DNA of 64,000 nt, taken from contig CM044965.1 of the NCBI GenBank assembly GCA_024516035.1, forward strand, positions 24,413,165 through 24,477,164, written 5' to 3'. A model generated the notes under the pieces. That model was given only the letters and a program-made list of their open reading frames with translations, was not told the origin of the DNA and made no database searches. Both the position numbers and the translations under genes were made by a program. Positions within the stretch are counted from its first letter, which is position 1; each line of letters opens with the position of its first letter. Origin of the DNA: Bactericera cockerelli. Taxonomy: Eukaryota > Arthropoda > Insecta > Hemiptera > Triozidae. This document shows, piece after piece, positions 50,642 through 61,535 of this stretch.

Positions 50642-51062
50642 TGAGAGAGACAGGAGGAGGAAGAGAAGAAAGAAAAAGAGAGACATTAAATGTGTGTGTG
50701 TGTTCTCTGTGGCAATTATGTCTTAAACCAATGTCTGCCGCTTTATTATTGTACTTTTTATTTCTTTCCTCTTCCTTCTCTTTGTGTACCTCCTTTCTAA
50801 TTTCTATTCTCTCCCTCTCTCTGTCTCTTATCTCTCTCTTTCTTTCTCTCCTTTCTACTCCCATTCCTTTCTCTTTGATCTCTCTACTTCTTCTCTCTCT
50901 TTCTCTCTCTTCTCTCTCTCTCTTCTCTCTCTCTCTATCTCCTTTCTCTCTCCTTCATTCTCTTCCATTCTCATCTCCTCTCTCTCTCTCCCTCTAAGAG
51001 AGGTAGAGAGAAAGAGAGCGAGAGAGAAAGAGAGCGAGAGAGAAAAAGAAGAAGGAGTGAGA
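50563..51062. repeat. (GT)n(GA)n then CT-rich then GA-rich DNA
   Basis: (GT)n at 50,565-50,603, (GA)n to 50,690, a short unique spacer, CT-rich from 50,795 to 50,994, then an abrupt switch to GA-rich at CCCTCTAAGAGAGG (50,991). Confidence 0.9.
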
Positions 51063-51339
51063 CAGAAACACATTAGTAATAATAAAAAAACTCATAAAAC
51101 TCTTAAACTTTAAACAAATAACAGAAACGAGAAACCTTTGTAATTACAAGTTGCAGAACACTTGTTATGAAAACAGACACGGGAACTTGTTACAAGCACT
51201 GGCTCATTCAAATTTCATGAGAACAGAAAAAAACTTGGAAAATAACAATTTCAACAGCTTTAGAAAAACAAAATTTCAGATTTAAAGGTGAATTTAATTC
51301 ACTGGGGGAAATTAAACAGACCGTACCATCACTACGAGC

Positions 51340-51545
51340 TTTTTTTCATTTCGGTTTAAGGTCGCTTTCAACTGCAAGGTCATATCACGACGGGAGTGTT
51401 ACCCTCCATTCGCAGGAAACTCACATACCTGCTACCCACATTGACCTTACCCAGCCTGAGTTGGGCCGGAATGCCAGCATCACGAAGTCTTCTCCTCGCT
51501 GGACGTTGCTCAACTTCCGTGACCCAAAGAAAATGAAGCTAATGT
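51340..51545 (-). mobile_element. 5S rRNA-derived SINE with family G core
   Basis: Minus strand: GGGTCACGGAAGTTGAGCAA and CGTCCAGCGAGG (5S-like), then GTGATGCTGGCATTCCGGCC, CAACTCAGGCTGGGTAAGGT and CAATGTGGGTAGCAGGTATG. The 3' continuation GGGTAACACTCCCGTCGTGA and AAGCGACCTTAAACC recurs at 51,610-51,695. Confidence 0.7.
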
Positions 51546-51605
51546 CCCACCTAAAGGGCGGGGTTATTGCCTGTGGCAATCTCTTCCACCCAACCCTTTA
51601 ATACG
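51546..51605 (-). mobile_element. LINE-type 3' hairpin fragment
   Basis: Minus strand: GGAAGAGATTGCCACAGGCA and ATAACCCCGCCCTTTAG; hairpin ATTGCC-ACA-GGCAAT at 51,566-51,580. The AT-rich tail is missing. Confidence 0.6.
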
Positions 51606-51699
51606 TCTTGAGTTTTTTATTTCGGGTTAAAATCGCTTTCAAATGTATGTCATATCACGACGAGAGTTTTAACCTCCTTTTTCGCTGGAAACTCACAAA

Positions 51700-52265
51700 C
51701 CAAGACTTAAATAGAAATAAAGAAAAATGGCTTAGGATGGGTCCTCTAAACACAAAAAAAAATATGAAAAATAAAACAAATGAAAAAAAATAAAATAAAA
51801 AAATGGTCATAGTCATAAGATACATTACATATGTACAATATGTACATAGTACAGTTATATTCTTTCTTTTGTACTGTATCTGTATATTGTCATTGTATAT
51901 TATTTTGTACAACTTGTAACTTTTGTTATGTAAATATATAAATAAATAAATAGTACAGATATATACAGTCATTCAGAGGTGTACATTCACAGGATATATA
52001 CGGCAGAAACCCACCACTGAGGGGAGGTAAAGGGTTCTGTGGGACGGTGTAATGGGGCGTTAAGAAACTAACCGAGTGTTAAAGGCAGCGTTGCCGACCC
52101 TAATAACGTGGGGGCATAATAATAAAACCAGGTTGTGTATAGTATACATAATAATATTGATAAAAGTGGACTAGACCTTATACATATAGGTTTGTTTTTC
52201 TGCATGTGTATAAAATACATAATATATATAAAGAAGCAAAAAATCTCTTTTTTACTTTAACCGAT
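51700..52265. other. AT-rich intergenic DNA
   Basis: A/T runs and ATATGTACATAGTACAG-type short repeats. No gene was recognised. Confidence 0.4.
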
Positions 52266-52548
52266 AATGTGGCGGACTAAGGCCTAAGTAGGCGGCCACA
52301 ACGAGGACCCTGGGCCTAGACCCTGGTACCTACAGCTTGATACAGACGATTTTCGGGACTCCGTTGATATTTAATAACATGATACATTGGTCAACTGTAT
52401 CGGTGAACGCCTTGCTGCGAAAACTGGAGATCAAGTTTCTTCTAGATGCAAAGGATTGGTTTGGCAATCTAGAGAGGAAACGCAGCTTCATTTTTGGGAG
52501 CAATTCCAAAAACTGGAGTTTTCGACGAAATGTTTTATGTTTCATAAA
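52266..52548 (+). other. Unidentified, somewhat GC-richer segment
   Basis: Overlapping frames of 62-89 codons on + with no recognised domain. It directly precedes the inverted repeat and may be the body of an unknown transposon. Confidence 0.3.
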
Positions 52549-52905
52549 CCCCCAAAAACACCACTTCGTGGTTAAAAAAAGAACAACGCCTCACTCAAAA
52601 GAATGATTATAATTAGCTAAAAATAAATGATATCAAATTGAGAACACCTTACCACCTCTCTTTCTGACCGCCTTTTTATTGCCGTGCAACAAGTAAATTT
52701 AAAGAGAAATCAAGTTTTGGATGACCCCTAGAAAGGATAACGAAGATAAACATAAGGGGAATAAAATCAGAGAGGAGTACAGAGATACAGAAAGAGAGGT
52801 GGTAAGGTGTTCTCAATTTGATATCATTTATTTTTAGCTAATTATAATCATTCTTTTGAGTGAGGCGTTGTTCTTTTTTTAACCACGAAGTGGTGTTTTT
52901 GGGGG
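52549..52905. repeat. Perfect 118-bp inverted repeat, 121-bp spacer
   Basis: 52,549-52,666 pairs with 52,788-52,905 (coordinate sum 105,454 holds at both ends of the arm). The arm contains CCACTTCGTGGTTAAAAAAA, CGCCTCACTCAAAAG and ACCTTACCACCTCTCTTTC. The lack of arm divergence implies a recent origin. No coding capacity. Confidence 0.9.
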
Positions 52906-52909
52906 GATA

Positions 52910-53480
52910 TCAGTTCTTTTTGTACGAAAATATAGGTTCATACACTACTGAAACATTATGAATAACAAAAGTAAATAAGCTGGGAAAATGTAAATGTACC
53001 AAGTTGTCTTTTTTTTAAGATATAGTTTCAGCAGTACGTATTTAATTTTTCCAAGGTCAATATGTATTTGGATCACAGATTTGGCCCCCTGAGTCCCCAA
53101 ATTGAGTAAATAATATATAAATTTGCAATGCAAGACCTTTTGATTCTATACTCAACATGATTAGGTTTATCTTTCAATGCTAAATAGACCTCGGAGCCTC
53201 CTATGAGGGACACTAAAACACCTGGATTTACAAATGCCAAAGAAATTAATTTGTAATCACCTTATCAAGGTGAGGTAATGAGTTCTCTCCCGTTGACCTT
53301 TTCTTACCCGAATTCTCTCCGGCTTGTTGCAGGGGTCACCACGAGTATCTCTCCCGGAAATAAGACCATGCTTTTTTACATTAGGCATTTAAGAAAATGA
53401 AAACTATAAAATTATCATTTTTATATAAGAATCGGCCTTTAATAAGGAAATCTTTTAAATCTCTAACTAATGAAAGACAA
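52910..53480. other. AT-rich intergenic DNA
   Basis: No gene was recognised. Confidence 0.4.
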
Positions 53481-53484
53481 TGCC

Positions 53485-53672
53485 TTCAGTGTATAGTAGG
53501 TAAAATACATAGAAGGCCATGCCTCAGGAATATAGTAGGGTTAGGGATAATATATAGAAGGCAATGCCTCGGGTTTATAGTAGGGTTAGGTAAATATATA
53601 GGCCATGCCTTGGGTTTATCATAGGGTTAGGAAAAATACATAGAAGGCCATGCCTCAGGTCTATATCAATGA
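53485..53672 (+). repeat. About 50-57 bp tandem repeat, four diverged copies
   Basis: Each unit carries TATAGTAGGGTTAGG, ACATAGAAGGCCATGCCTC and GGGTTTA-type ends, with indels between units. Confidence 0.8.
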
Positions 53673-53814
53673 TTCCTAGGTGTTTCGATTATAATTTTTA
53701 TGCTAGGTCTAAACTATGTAGGTATAAAATCAGGTAAAAATGCAAGCGACGCGACGGGAGATAATTTGGTGTTGATAAACCATGAGCGGGAGAGAACTCG
53801 GTGGTGACGTCCCT

Positions 53815-53945
53815 TATCAATACCTCACGAGGTATGAGTGTACCGCGGACATAATGGACAGAGAAAAAAAACATCCCTGAAGGGGATCGAACCCAAGTCA
53901 TTATGCGTGCAAGCCTAGTATGCTACCCACTTGGCCAAAGTCACT
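53815..53945 (-). mobile_element. SINE family E, 5' half
   Basis: Minus strand: GACTTTGGCCAAGTGGGTAG A-box region, GACTTGGGTTCGATCCCCTT B box and GTACACTCATACCTCGTGAG. Confidence 0.75.
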
Positions 53946-54258
53946 ACTTTGTCACAATTATTAGTGAGTAGCATCGATATTATGAGAGCTAATTCATCAT
54001 ATTTTATCTCCATCCAACCATGATTGTCCAAAATCAATCTCGTAATGCCGCCACAGGTCATTGCCCAATTCTGCAACTACTAAAATTTTCCTCGCGAAGG
54101 TAATGGGGTCGTCATGAAGATCAAACATAAAGATCGGATAAACAAAACAACGTTAAGCCCAAATTGAAAATATATGTAGAGCTAAAAAATTTCGTCCCAG
54201 CCAGGATTCGAACCCATGCTGACTGGGTGGCAGGTCGAGCATGCTACCAATAGACAAA
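53946..54258 (-). mobile_element. SINE family D with internal insertion
   Basis: Minus strand: CAGCATGGGTTCGAATCCTG, GCTGGGACGAAATTTTTTAG, CAATGACCTGTGGCGGCATT, GAGATAAAATATGATGAATT and ACTAATAATTGTGACAAAG. About 60 extra bases lie near 54,110-54,170. Confidence 0.7.
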
Positions 54259-55485
54259 GTTATCTTCTAAAGGAACGGACGGAAAATGAACTGAATTAAT
54301 ACTTGGAAATTTAAACATTAAAATTTTGCAGTGAGAGAGCGAGGTCATCTCGAAAAATACATACTGGCCAAGATCAGACCACTAAGCTAAGGATTCGAAG
54401 GTACCTACCCGCCAAAGAAAATGAAAAGGCCACCAGGTGCCACCCAGTGGACCGGATGAAGGAATAAAATCAATAAATTTGGTATCTGCTCATCAAGATC
54501 TTTCATTTGATACCACTTAAGATTAGTATTATCCTTCAATTCCCGATTTGGGCTCCCAAAACCCGAGGCCGCCCAAATGGGCCGCCCGCTTATAATTTAG
54601 AACTTTTTTTTGGTCCGGGCTCATCTCCATTATATCTTGATCACTTTAGACACCTCACTTAATCTTCAGTGCCAAGTTAAAGACACGAAGTCGGGTCTCA
54701 AAGGATCCGTATGAAAAAAAACAGAAAAAAAAAAAAAAAATTATGAATCTTTTCATGTCTTTCACGATTGTTGGGGGGTCTCGAAAATAGGGTTCCCGGT
54801 GGCCTAGGAAGTCAAACAAAGAGTCAAATCAACTTATTTTTCAACGTAGAGCCCATTTTTGCAATAAAAATCGCGATTTTTGAAATTCATGTTGCACTTT
54901 TCGCTGGCTGAAAGTACATGAAATGCATGGGAACTATGTTTTCCGTAACCTTACACTCTGCCGGGCTGTCTCTTTCTTTGTATAGGCGTTCTTCACACCT
55001 CGGCCGAGGTGTTTGATATATTGACATGGTATGATTATTTTCCGTGGTACTGGTTCTACCCCAGGGTCCAGGGTATAAGCCTCCGTTGTGTTCGCACACT
55101 TGTTTACATTTATCCAGCTTCTGCATAAAATATGAAAGCCAAGCATACAATATGCACCCCGTCACGTCAAAGAGAGTACAAAAACACGTCTTTCAACAAC
55201 AAAAAACATACTTCAACGCAAAAAACATACTTCAACACAAAAAAGACCCGTCAACAGAAAATCAAGCGCACGGATAAAAAAGTTGCCATGTGGATTTCAC
55301 TAGCTCATCCAATATTCACCTCATCCTGCACAGCCCGTCCACTCATCCACTCTGATCCTTTTCACATCCAGGCTGGATCAGTTGGTTCTCGAGCTAAACG
55401 GTGGAGATGTTGTAAAAAAACTGGAGAGGAAGTTCTGGAGCGGAGAATAAATATTAAATTATCATTAGGCGAAAAATTGAGGAGG
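54259..55485. other. Probable decayed transposon DNA
   Basis: TTTGGTATCTGCTCATCAAG and ATCTTTCATTTGATACCACT form a short inverted phrase (GGTATC/GATACC) at 54,480-54,525. An A run lies at 54,725-54,742. Short frames at 54,887-55,165 have no recognised domain. ACTTCAACRCAAAAAACATA is repeated at 55,200-55,245. Confidence 0.35.
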
Positions 55486-55486
55486 A

Positions 55487-55487
<1 letters not shown>

Positions 55488-55530
<43 letters not shown>

Positions 55531-55725
55531 AAGAGAAAGAGAGATAGATAGAGAGAGAGAGGGATGAGGAAAATGAGAAATTGAAGAGAAGGAGGAGGAT
55601 ATTAAGGAAAAAGGGATAGAAGAGAGCGGAGAAGGAAGAAGGGAAAAAAGGGAGGAATAGGAGAAGGAGGAAGTGTTAAAAAAAGTTTACAAATTCAAAA
55701 AAAAAAAAAAAAAAAAAAAAAAACG
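55488..55725 (+). repeat. GA-rich tract and poly-A run
   Basis: (GA)n, GGAGAAGG purines to about 55,675, then about 25 A at 55,699-55,723. Confidence 0.9.
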
Positions 55726-55963
55726 AACAACCAATGAAGACAGGCCTGAATTTGAATCAATACTGGTTGAAAAGGGTTTGAACATCAATTGCATTGTAAA
55801 TAGAATTAAAACTAGTGTAAACTTGGTCTCACATGTACAACAAATTGTATGAATGTGAGACAAATTTTGCATCAATGAAGTGTAAATGATATTGATTCGT
55901 ATATTTAAATAAACTTATTAAATATTTTTTCTCTTTTTAAGGCCTGAGCCACTTAAAAAACAC

Positions 55964-56504
55964 TGCCAATTATGGACACAATACTTCCTCGTGATTGCTT
56001 CACATTGTAAACACGTGCCAATTTTGAGATTTTATAGAAAATTACTTGTATCTCCAAAACGGCTCAACCGATTTTCTTCAAATTTGTTTTATATGGTAGA
56101 ATATTGTTTTTTCTACATTCTAAATTCAACAAAAAATTCTGTATCGGCAAGTCGTGGTCCTTATTTTTTTACTTTTTTGTCCAAAATTTCGGATTTTCTT
56201 AAATATCAGAGTCTAATTATAATTAATTTAAAAATAAATATAAATAACCTATGTTAAACAATAATATGCATATTCTTACAAAATTTCATTGAAATCGGGT
56301 GTACCGTTCACGAGATATAAGCGTTTAAGTAAAAAGTTAGTGGTCAGGCGCATGGTCTCTTTTACCCAGAACCGCTGGTATGAATTCAATGAATTTAAAA
56401 TGGGACCATCTACAGAATGTCTCCTAGATGTGTGCAAAATTTCATCAAAATCGGTCGAGTAGTTTCCGAGATTTGCGCGTTACAAGGAATCGTTTTTACA
56501 GACC

Positions 56505-56543
<39 letters not shown>

Positions 56544-56700
56544 CGACAGACCGACAGACGGACACAAAACCAAATTTACTCAGTAGGTTATGAAACGTCC
56601 AGAAATATGAAAAAAATTGAAATAGGAGCAAAAAAATATTTTTTTTTACAAAAACGAACACAATACTTCCGATTTCTAATATTAGAAATTTCTCGGAAGT
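55964..56700 (-). mobile_element. Transposon family H, second copy
   Basis: Minus strand: ACTTCCGAGAAATTTCTAAT at 56,700, GGTTTTGTGTCCGTC, a (CTGT)n expansion at 56,500-56,560, GCGCAAATCTCGGAAACTAC, ATCTCGTGAACGGTACACCC and ATTGTGTCCATAATTGGC at the far end. The CTGT expansion explains the extra length over the 17.9-kb copy. Confidence 0.8.
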
Positions 56701-56777
56701 AAAAGGCAGCAAAATTTCATAAACAGTAACTCATAGTCTGAATAGTCACTAACTTTTTCTTATTTCGATTTTTACCT

Positions 56778-56825
56778 TTTACTTCCGATGAATTTCTAAT
56801 ATTAGCAATCGGAAGTATTATGTTC
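56778..56825 (+). mobile_element. Family H end fragment
   Basis: ACTTCCGATGAATTTCTAAT followed by ATTAGCAATCGGAAGTATTA. Confidence 0.7.
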
Positions 56826-56919
56826 GTTTTTTTCTTGTCTGAATCGTCCTGTCAAGAGAATTTCTTTTGAGATGGAGAATTATAAGTAGGCTCAACATGA
56901 GTAAACTTTTTTCTACCTT

Positions 56920-57300
56920 ACTCTCTCCTTCTTTCCTTCTGCTTTCTCCCTCTCTCTTTCTCTTCTTTTCTCTCCTCTCATTATCTCCTTCTCTCCCTTC
57001 TTCCAAAATCTCTCTCTTGTTCTCTCTCTTTCTCTCTACCTTTCCTCTCATTATCTCTCTCTCTTCTATCTCTCTTTCACTTTCTGCCTCTCTTTCTGTG
57101 TGTCTCTCTCATCTCATTTTCTCCCTCATCTTATTATCTAGGCACAAATTCCAGACAAAACTTTTCAAAGAGTTTCCTTCTTGTTGACTTTTTTTTTATC
57201 ATTGTTGAAAAATGAGCCTCCTCCCTCCCTTCTCTCCCTCCCCTTTTTTGTTTCCCTCTCAATCCCTCTCAATCGTTCTCTCTCTCTCCCTTTCTCTCGT
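56920..57300 (+). repeat. CT-rich tract
   Basis: CTCTCTCCTTC-type low-complexity DNA, thinner between 57,130 and 57,215. Confidence 0.8.
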
Positions 57301-57519
57301 TACATAATGAGTTTTAAGTAAGAACATAACTTTCAACTTGTGCTCTGGTTGTTAGTAAAAGAGAAAGTGCCTTGAAGACGAAAGAAAGATTCTGCCTAAT
57401 TTTTTTGCAAAAAAAAAACCAGGCACAAGTTGAAAGTTATGAAAGTTAGAAAAACAGATTGATATCACCAAAAATATAACCAAAAAATACATACACATGC
57501 ATTAGGTACTCTATCAATT

Positions 57520-57615
57520 TTACTTCCTAGAAATTTCTAATATTAGAAATCGGAAGTAGTGTGTTCGTTTTTGTAAAAAAAAATATTTTTTTGCTCCGAT
57601 TTCAATTTTTTTTTA
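57520..57615 (+). mobile_element. Family H end fragment
   Basis: ACTTCCTAGAAATTTCTAAT, ATTAGAAATCGGAAGTAGTG and TTTTTTTGCTCCGATTTCAA match the first 85 bp of the 17.9-kb copy, then it stops. Confidence 0.75.
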
Positions 57616-57639
57616 CTATTATTTATGGCGAGGGGCCGA

Positions 57640-57802
57640 GGACAGCCAGCAAACATCACGAGGGATCGAATTTTGATCTTAACATATTCAAGTCTTAAAA
57701 AAAATCGTCCAAGTACAGAGCAGAAAATTTCTGCGCTGCCGGGAATCGAACCCCCAGGTCACCATGCGTGCAAGCCAGCGCTACTCCACACTACCAGTCG
57801 AC
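57640..57802 (-). mobile_element. SINE family E-like
   Basis: Minus strand: ACTGGTAGTGTGGAGTAGCG, CTTGCACGCATGGTGACCTG, GGTTCGATTCCCGGCAGC and TTTCTGCTCTGTACTTGG. Confidence 0.7.
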
Positions 57803-57930
57803 CCTGGATATAAGAGAAACCTGAATATAAGAGAAACCTGGATATAAGAGAAAAATTTCTAGCCCAAATTTACCTCTTTTTAAGGGAAAACCACCTCTTT
57901 ATAAGAGAAACCTGGCTATAAGAGGCAAAG
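57803..57930 (+). repeat. CCTGGATATAAGAGAAA short tandem repeat
   Basis: CTGGATATAAGAGAAACCTG and its variants occur five times. A related single copy is at 1,108-1,123. Confidence 0.75.
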
Positions 57931-57934
57931 AGTT

Positions 57935-58185
57935 CTTTGAGCTCTCTCTCTCCCCTTCTCTTTCTTTCTTTCTCTCTCTCCCTCATCTATATCTATCTCC
58001 CTCTCTTCTCTTTCTTTCTTTATCTCCCTCTCCTCTCTCTCCCTCACTTTTCTTTCTTTCTTTCTCTCTCCCTTATCTATATCTATCACCTTCTCTTCTC
58101 TTCTCTTTCTTTCTTTATCTCCCTCTCTTCTCTTTCTTTCTTTCTTTCTCTCCCTTCCCTCTTCTATTTCAAACCTCCCCCTACC
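57935..58185 (+). repeat. CT-rich tract
   Basis: CTCTTTCTTTCTTTCTC-type units repeated several times. Confidence 0.9.
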
Positions 58186-58257
58186 ACTTCTTCTCTATAT
58201 TTAAATCTTTTGTTCAAATCCCCCCCCCCAACTGCTTTCCATACACATAATAATATC

Positions 58258-59393
58258 AACACCTTTTTTGCATCTGTAAGCTTTGTCTAGCTTCATTTTA
58301 TATTAACACCTTTCTAAGCTCTGTCTAGCTTCATTTTATATTAACACCTTTCTAAGCTCTGTCTAGCTTCATTTTATATTAACACCTTTCTAAGCTCTGT
58401 CTAGCTTCATTTTATATTAACACCTTTCTAAGCTCTGTCTAGCTTCATTTTATATTAACACCTTTCTAAGCTCTGTCTAGCTTCATTTTATATTAACACC
58501 TTTCTAAGCTCTGTCTAGCTTCATTTTATATTAACACCTTTCTAAGCTCTGTCTAGCTTCATTTTATATTAACACCTTTCTAAGCTCTGTCTAGCTTCAT
58601 TTTATATTAACACCTTTCTAAGCTCTGTCTAGCTTCATTTTATATTAACACCTTTCTAAGCTCTGTCTAGCTTCATTTTATATTAACACCTTTCTAAGCT
58701 CTGTCTAGCTTCATTTTATATTAACACCTTTCTAAGCTCTGTCTAGCTTCATTTTATATTAACACCTTTCTAAGCTCTGTCTAGCTTCATTTTATATTAA
58801 CACCTTTCTAAGCTCTGTCTAGCTTCATTTTATATTAACACCTTTCTAAGCTCTGTCTAGCTTCATTTTATATTAACACCTTTCTAAGCTCTGTCTAGCT
58901 TCATTTTATATTAACACCTTTCTAAGCTCTGTCTAGCTTCATTTTATATTAACACCTTTCTAAGCTCTGTCTAGCTTCATTTTTATATTAACACCTTTCT
59001 AAGCTCTGTCTAGCTTCATTTTATATTAACACCTTTCTAAGCTCTGTCTAGCTTCATTTTATATTAACACCTTTCTAAGCTCTGTCTAGCTTCATTTTAT
59101 ATTAACACCTTTCTAAGCTCTGTCTATCTTCATTTTATATTAACACCTTTCTAAGCTCTGTCTATCTTCATTTTATATTAACACCTTTCTAAGCTCTGTC
59201 TATCTTCATTTTATATTAACACCTTTCTAAGTTCTGTCTATCTTCATTTTATATTAACACCTTTCTAAGCTCTGTCTAGCTTCATTTTATATTAACACCT
59301 TTCTAAGCTCTGTCTAGCTTCATTTTATATTAACACCTTTCTAAGCTCTGTCTATCTTCATTTTATATTAACACCTTTCTAAGTTCTGTCTGG
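58258..59393 (+). repeat. 38-bp satellite, about 30 copies
   Basis: The unit is CTAAGCTCTGTCTAGCTTCA plus TTTTATATTAACACCTTT, 38 bp, very homogeneous over 1.13 kb. Variants: one copy with an extra T (about 58,981), TCTATCTTC copies clustered after about 59,120, and two AAGTTCTG copies (about 59,229 and 59,382). Confidence 0.97.
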
Positions 59394-59530
59394 GTTGCCT
59401 CCATTTCGTTTGCAACTTTTTACTTCCGAAGTTTTATAAAGTTACAATGTCTCCTTATTTTCTAGACATTTTACAATTTATTGATAGGTTAAGATGAAAG
59501 AAAGGTACAATATTGAAGGTATGAAATTAG
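59394..59530. other. AT-rich spacer
   Basis: Nothing recognised. Confidence 0.4.
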
Positions 59531-59534
59531 AATT

Positions 59535-59640
59535 AGAAAAGATGGCTTTCTAGTAGGTCAAAAGATGGGTCCCACATCCTAGGTCAGAGTGGACCTGGGT
59601 GTCTTTAAAAGATACTTTCTTGCCTTCCACAAAAAAGTGC
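59535..59640 (+). mobile_element. SINE 3' part, same family as 26,848-27,038
   Basis: GTCCCACATCCTAGGTCAGA, GACCTGGGTGTCTTTAAAAG and TTTCTTGCCTTCCAC with an A-rich end match the helicase-inserted SINE. Confidence 0.7.
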
Positions 59641-59808
59641 ATACAATGTGAACCATTCATGAGGAAGTAGTGTGTCTATCCTTGGCAGTGTATTTTTTCT
59701 CCACCGACCTTTTTCTCCCTTTCTTCAAGATTTTCCTTTATTTATTTTCTTTGTAATCCAATTGTACTTGCATCTCATTTTCCTGCTGTATTATTATTCA
59801 TATATGTA

Positions 59809-60195
59809 TTACCAAGGTGCCTGCGCCGAGCAGGCGCGGCCGGTGAAAAAATAATTTTGGTATGTTGCCATACAAACCGGATTAAATTATTATTATTCAA
59901 TAATAATAATTTCAATATTCATTAGTCTGGCTGGGGGGGACTATAAACAGGGAGTAGACCAGCATTGGCTTGGTTCTGGGAGCCTTTGACAATTATTAGT
60001 CTCCTTGTAAAGACAGTGGTAGAAGTGCTGAGTCATTCCTCCACATAATTTTAATTGTGTACGAGCTAGGATGCTAGGACTTAGAAAATCCTCTCTTTCT
60101 CGTCTGGGGGTGCTGCAGTTCCGCAGCTCCTTAGCACCGGCCGCGCCTGCTGCCTATGTATTTATTTATTTACATAAGCAGACACCTTGTACATA
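59809..60195. mobile_element. Element with GC-rich inverted ends
   Basis: CAGGCGCGGCCGGTG at 59,830-59,844 is inverted as CACCGGCCGCGCCTG at 60,136-60,150. Farther out CAAGGTGCCTG (left) and CAGACACCTTG (right) are also near-inverted. The interior holds a family I copy (59,930-60,055, minus). Confidence 0.55.
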
Positions 60196-60255
60196 ATTAT
60201 ATAGGTGGCTGGCTATATAAAAGGGCAAGTTGTTGAATGCAATTCATGCAATAAA

Positions 60256-60345
60256 GACAGCCAGTGTTGTCGATGGCACATTGAATACATCAGTTCCCGT
60301 TCAGTCACTGAAGTTAAGCAACGTCCAGGGAGGTTAGAACTTAGA
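60256..60345 (+). mobile_element. 5S rRNA-derived SINE head
   Basis: TGGCACATTGAATACATCAG, TTCCCGTTCAGTCACTGAAG and TTAAGCAACGTCCAGGGAGG resemble 5S rRNA, like the copy at 43,400. Confidence 0.75.
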
Positions 60346-60374
60346 TGTGTAATAATAATGATGTGTTTCTTTGT

Positions 60375-60640
60375 GTTGTTATATCACAATTTTTAGTGGA
60401 TAGCGCAGAATCATAGGACTTTTTCAATATCTTTTAATATCCTGATATCTTATTTTGCCTAAAATTCCGCCACTGTCCGCTGCTCTCATTAAAGTAGCTA
60501 CACATGATTCCTCACGAGGTATGAGTGGACCCCAACACCCAATAACAGAGCAGAAAAAATCCTGCCCCGCTGGGGATCGAACCCAGGTCACCGTGCGTGC
60601 ATTGCCTTGCGCGTAACCTCACTCTGCCACGGTGACTTAG
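60375..60640 (-). mobile_element. tRNA-derived SINE, family E, full length
   Basis: Minus strand: CACCGTGGCAGAGTGAGGTT, GTGACCTGGGTTCGATCCCC, AGCGGGGCAGGATTTTTTCT, GGGGTCCACTCATACCTCGT, CGGACAGTGGCGGAATTTTA and CACTAAAAATTGTGATATAA. Reference copy for family E. Confidence 0.85.
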
Positions 60641-60734
60641 ATAATTATTAACTTGAATTTCCAGCCCTCACCCTCATAGTTGACGTTTATAATAGGATAA
60701 TGTTTTCTGATCTCTCCGCCACTATTGTTTCACT

Positions 60735-60790
60735 TTTTCGTTAACTAGCGGTTATTCCTTTGCAATCTCTTCCCCAACCCTTATTATTTT
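60735..60790 (-). mobile_element. LINE-type 3' hairpin fragment, degenerate
   Basis: Minus strand: GGGAAGAGATTGCAAAGGAA and TAACCGC; hairpin region 60,754-60,766 with one mispair. Confidence 0.45.
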
Positions 60791-60819
60791 TCTTCACATA
60801 TATCTATCTTTGATTCACT

Positions 60820-61205
60820 AAAATATTTTCTTCATTCTACTTCCTCTCGCTCTTTTTCGTCTCCTATCCTCTCTCATTCTATGATCTCATTTCCTCTCGT
60901 ATATTTCTCTACTCGCTCTTCCTTTCTATTTCATTTTTTTGATTCCTCTTTCTTCTTTTCCCTTTCCCTCTCTCCTTTCTTCTTTCTTCCCTCTCTTCTC
61001 TTCCTCTCTCCCTCCTTCCTCTCTCTTTCTCTCCTCCCCCTTTTCTCTTTTCCCTTTCTCTCTCTCCCCTCTCCTTCCTCTCTCTCTCTCTTTCTCTCTC
61101 TTTCTCTTTCTTCTCTCTTCTCTTTTCCTTCCCCCCTTTCTTCTCTTCTTCTCTCTCTCTTCCATCCCCTTTCGTCTCTCTCCTTCCCTCTACCCTTATA
61201 TTTTC
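60820..61205 (+). repeat. CT-rich tract
   Basis: CTCTCTTTCTTCC-type DNA. Frames on both strands are artefacts. Confidence 0.9.
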
Positions 61206-61402
61206 CAATATTGTATATCCTGGCAGATTGAAGAGAAATATGATTTATTATTATCCTTGCATTGCACGATGCACATCCTTCTCTCATTGTTATCCTGGAG
61301 AACAGATTGAACTTCTACACAGGAGATCGGATGTCTACTCTTCAACTGGAAATGAGAGTGGATCTGTATTGAAAATTATTCTTTGGATCTATTTTATTAT
61401 CA

Positions 61403-61535
61403 TCATCATAGGGTGGCGTCATCGAGAACGACGGTAGCCAGACAGTGGAGGAATGACTCAGCACTTCTACCACTGTCTTTACAAGGAGGCTAATAATTGA
61501 CAAGGGCCCCCAGAACCGAACCAATGCTGGTTCGG
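61403..61535 (+). repeat. Dispersed repeat family I
   Basis: ATAGGGTGGCGTCATCGAGA, GACAGTGGAGGAATGACTCA and CAAGGAGGCTAATAATTGAC closely match 8,868-9,000. Confidence 0.85.

Noticed and set aside
58258..59393. CRISPR-like array
   Set aside because: Units are contiguous 38-bp tandem copies with no variable spacers, and the context is eukaryotic; this is a satellite.
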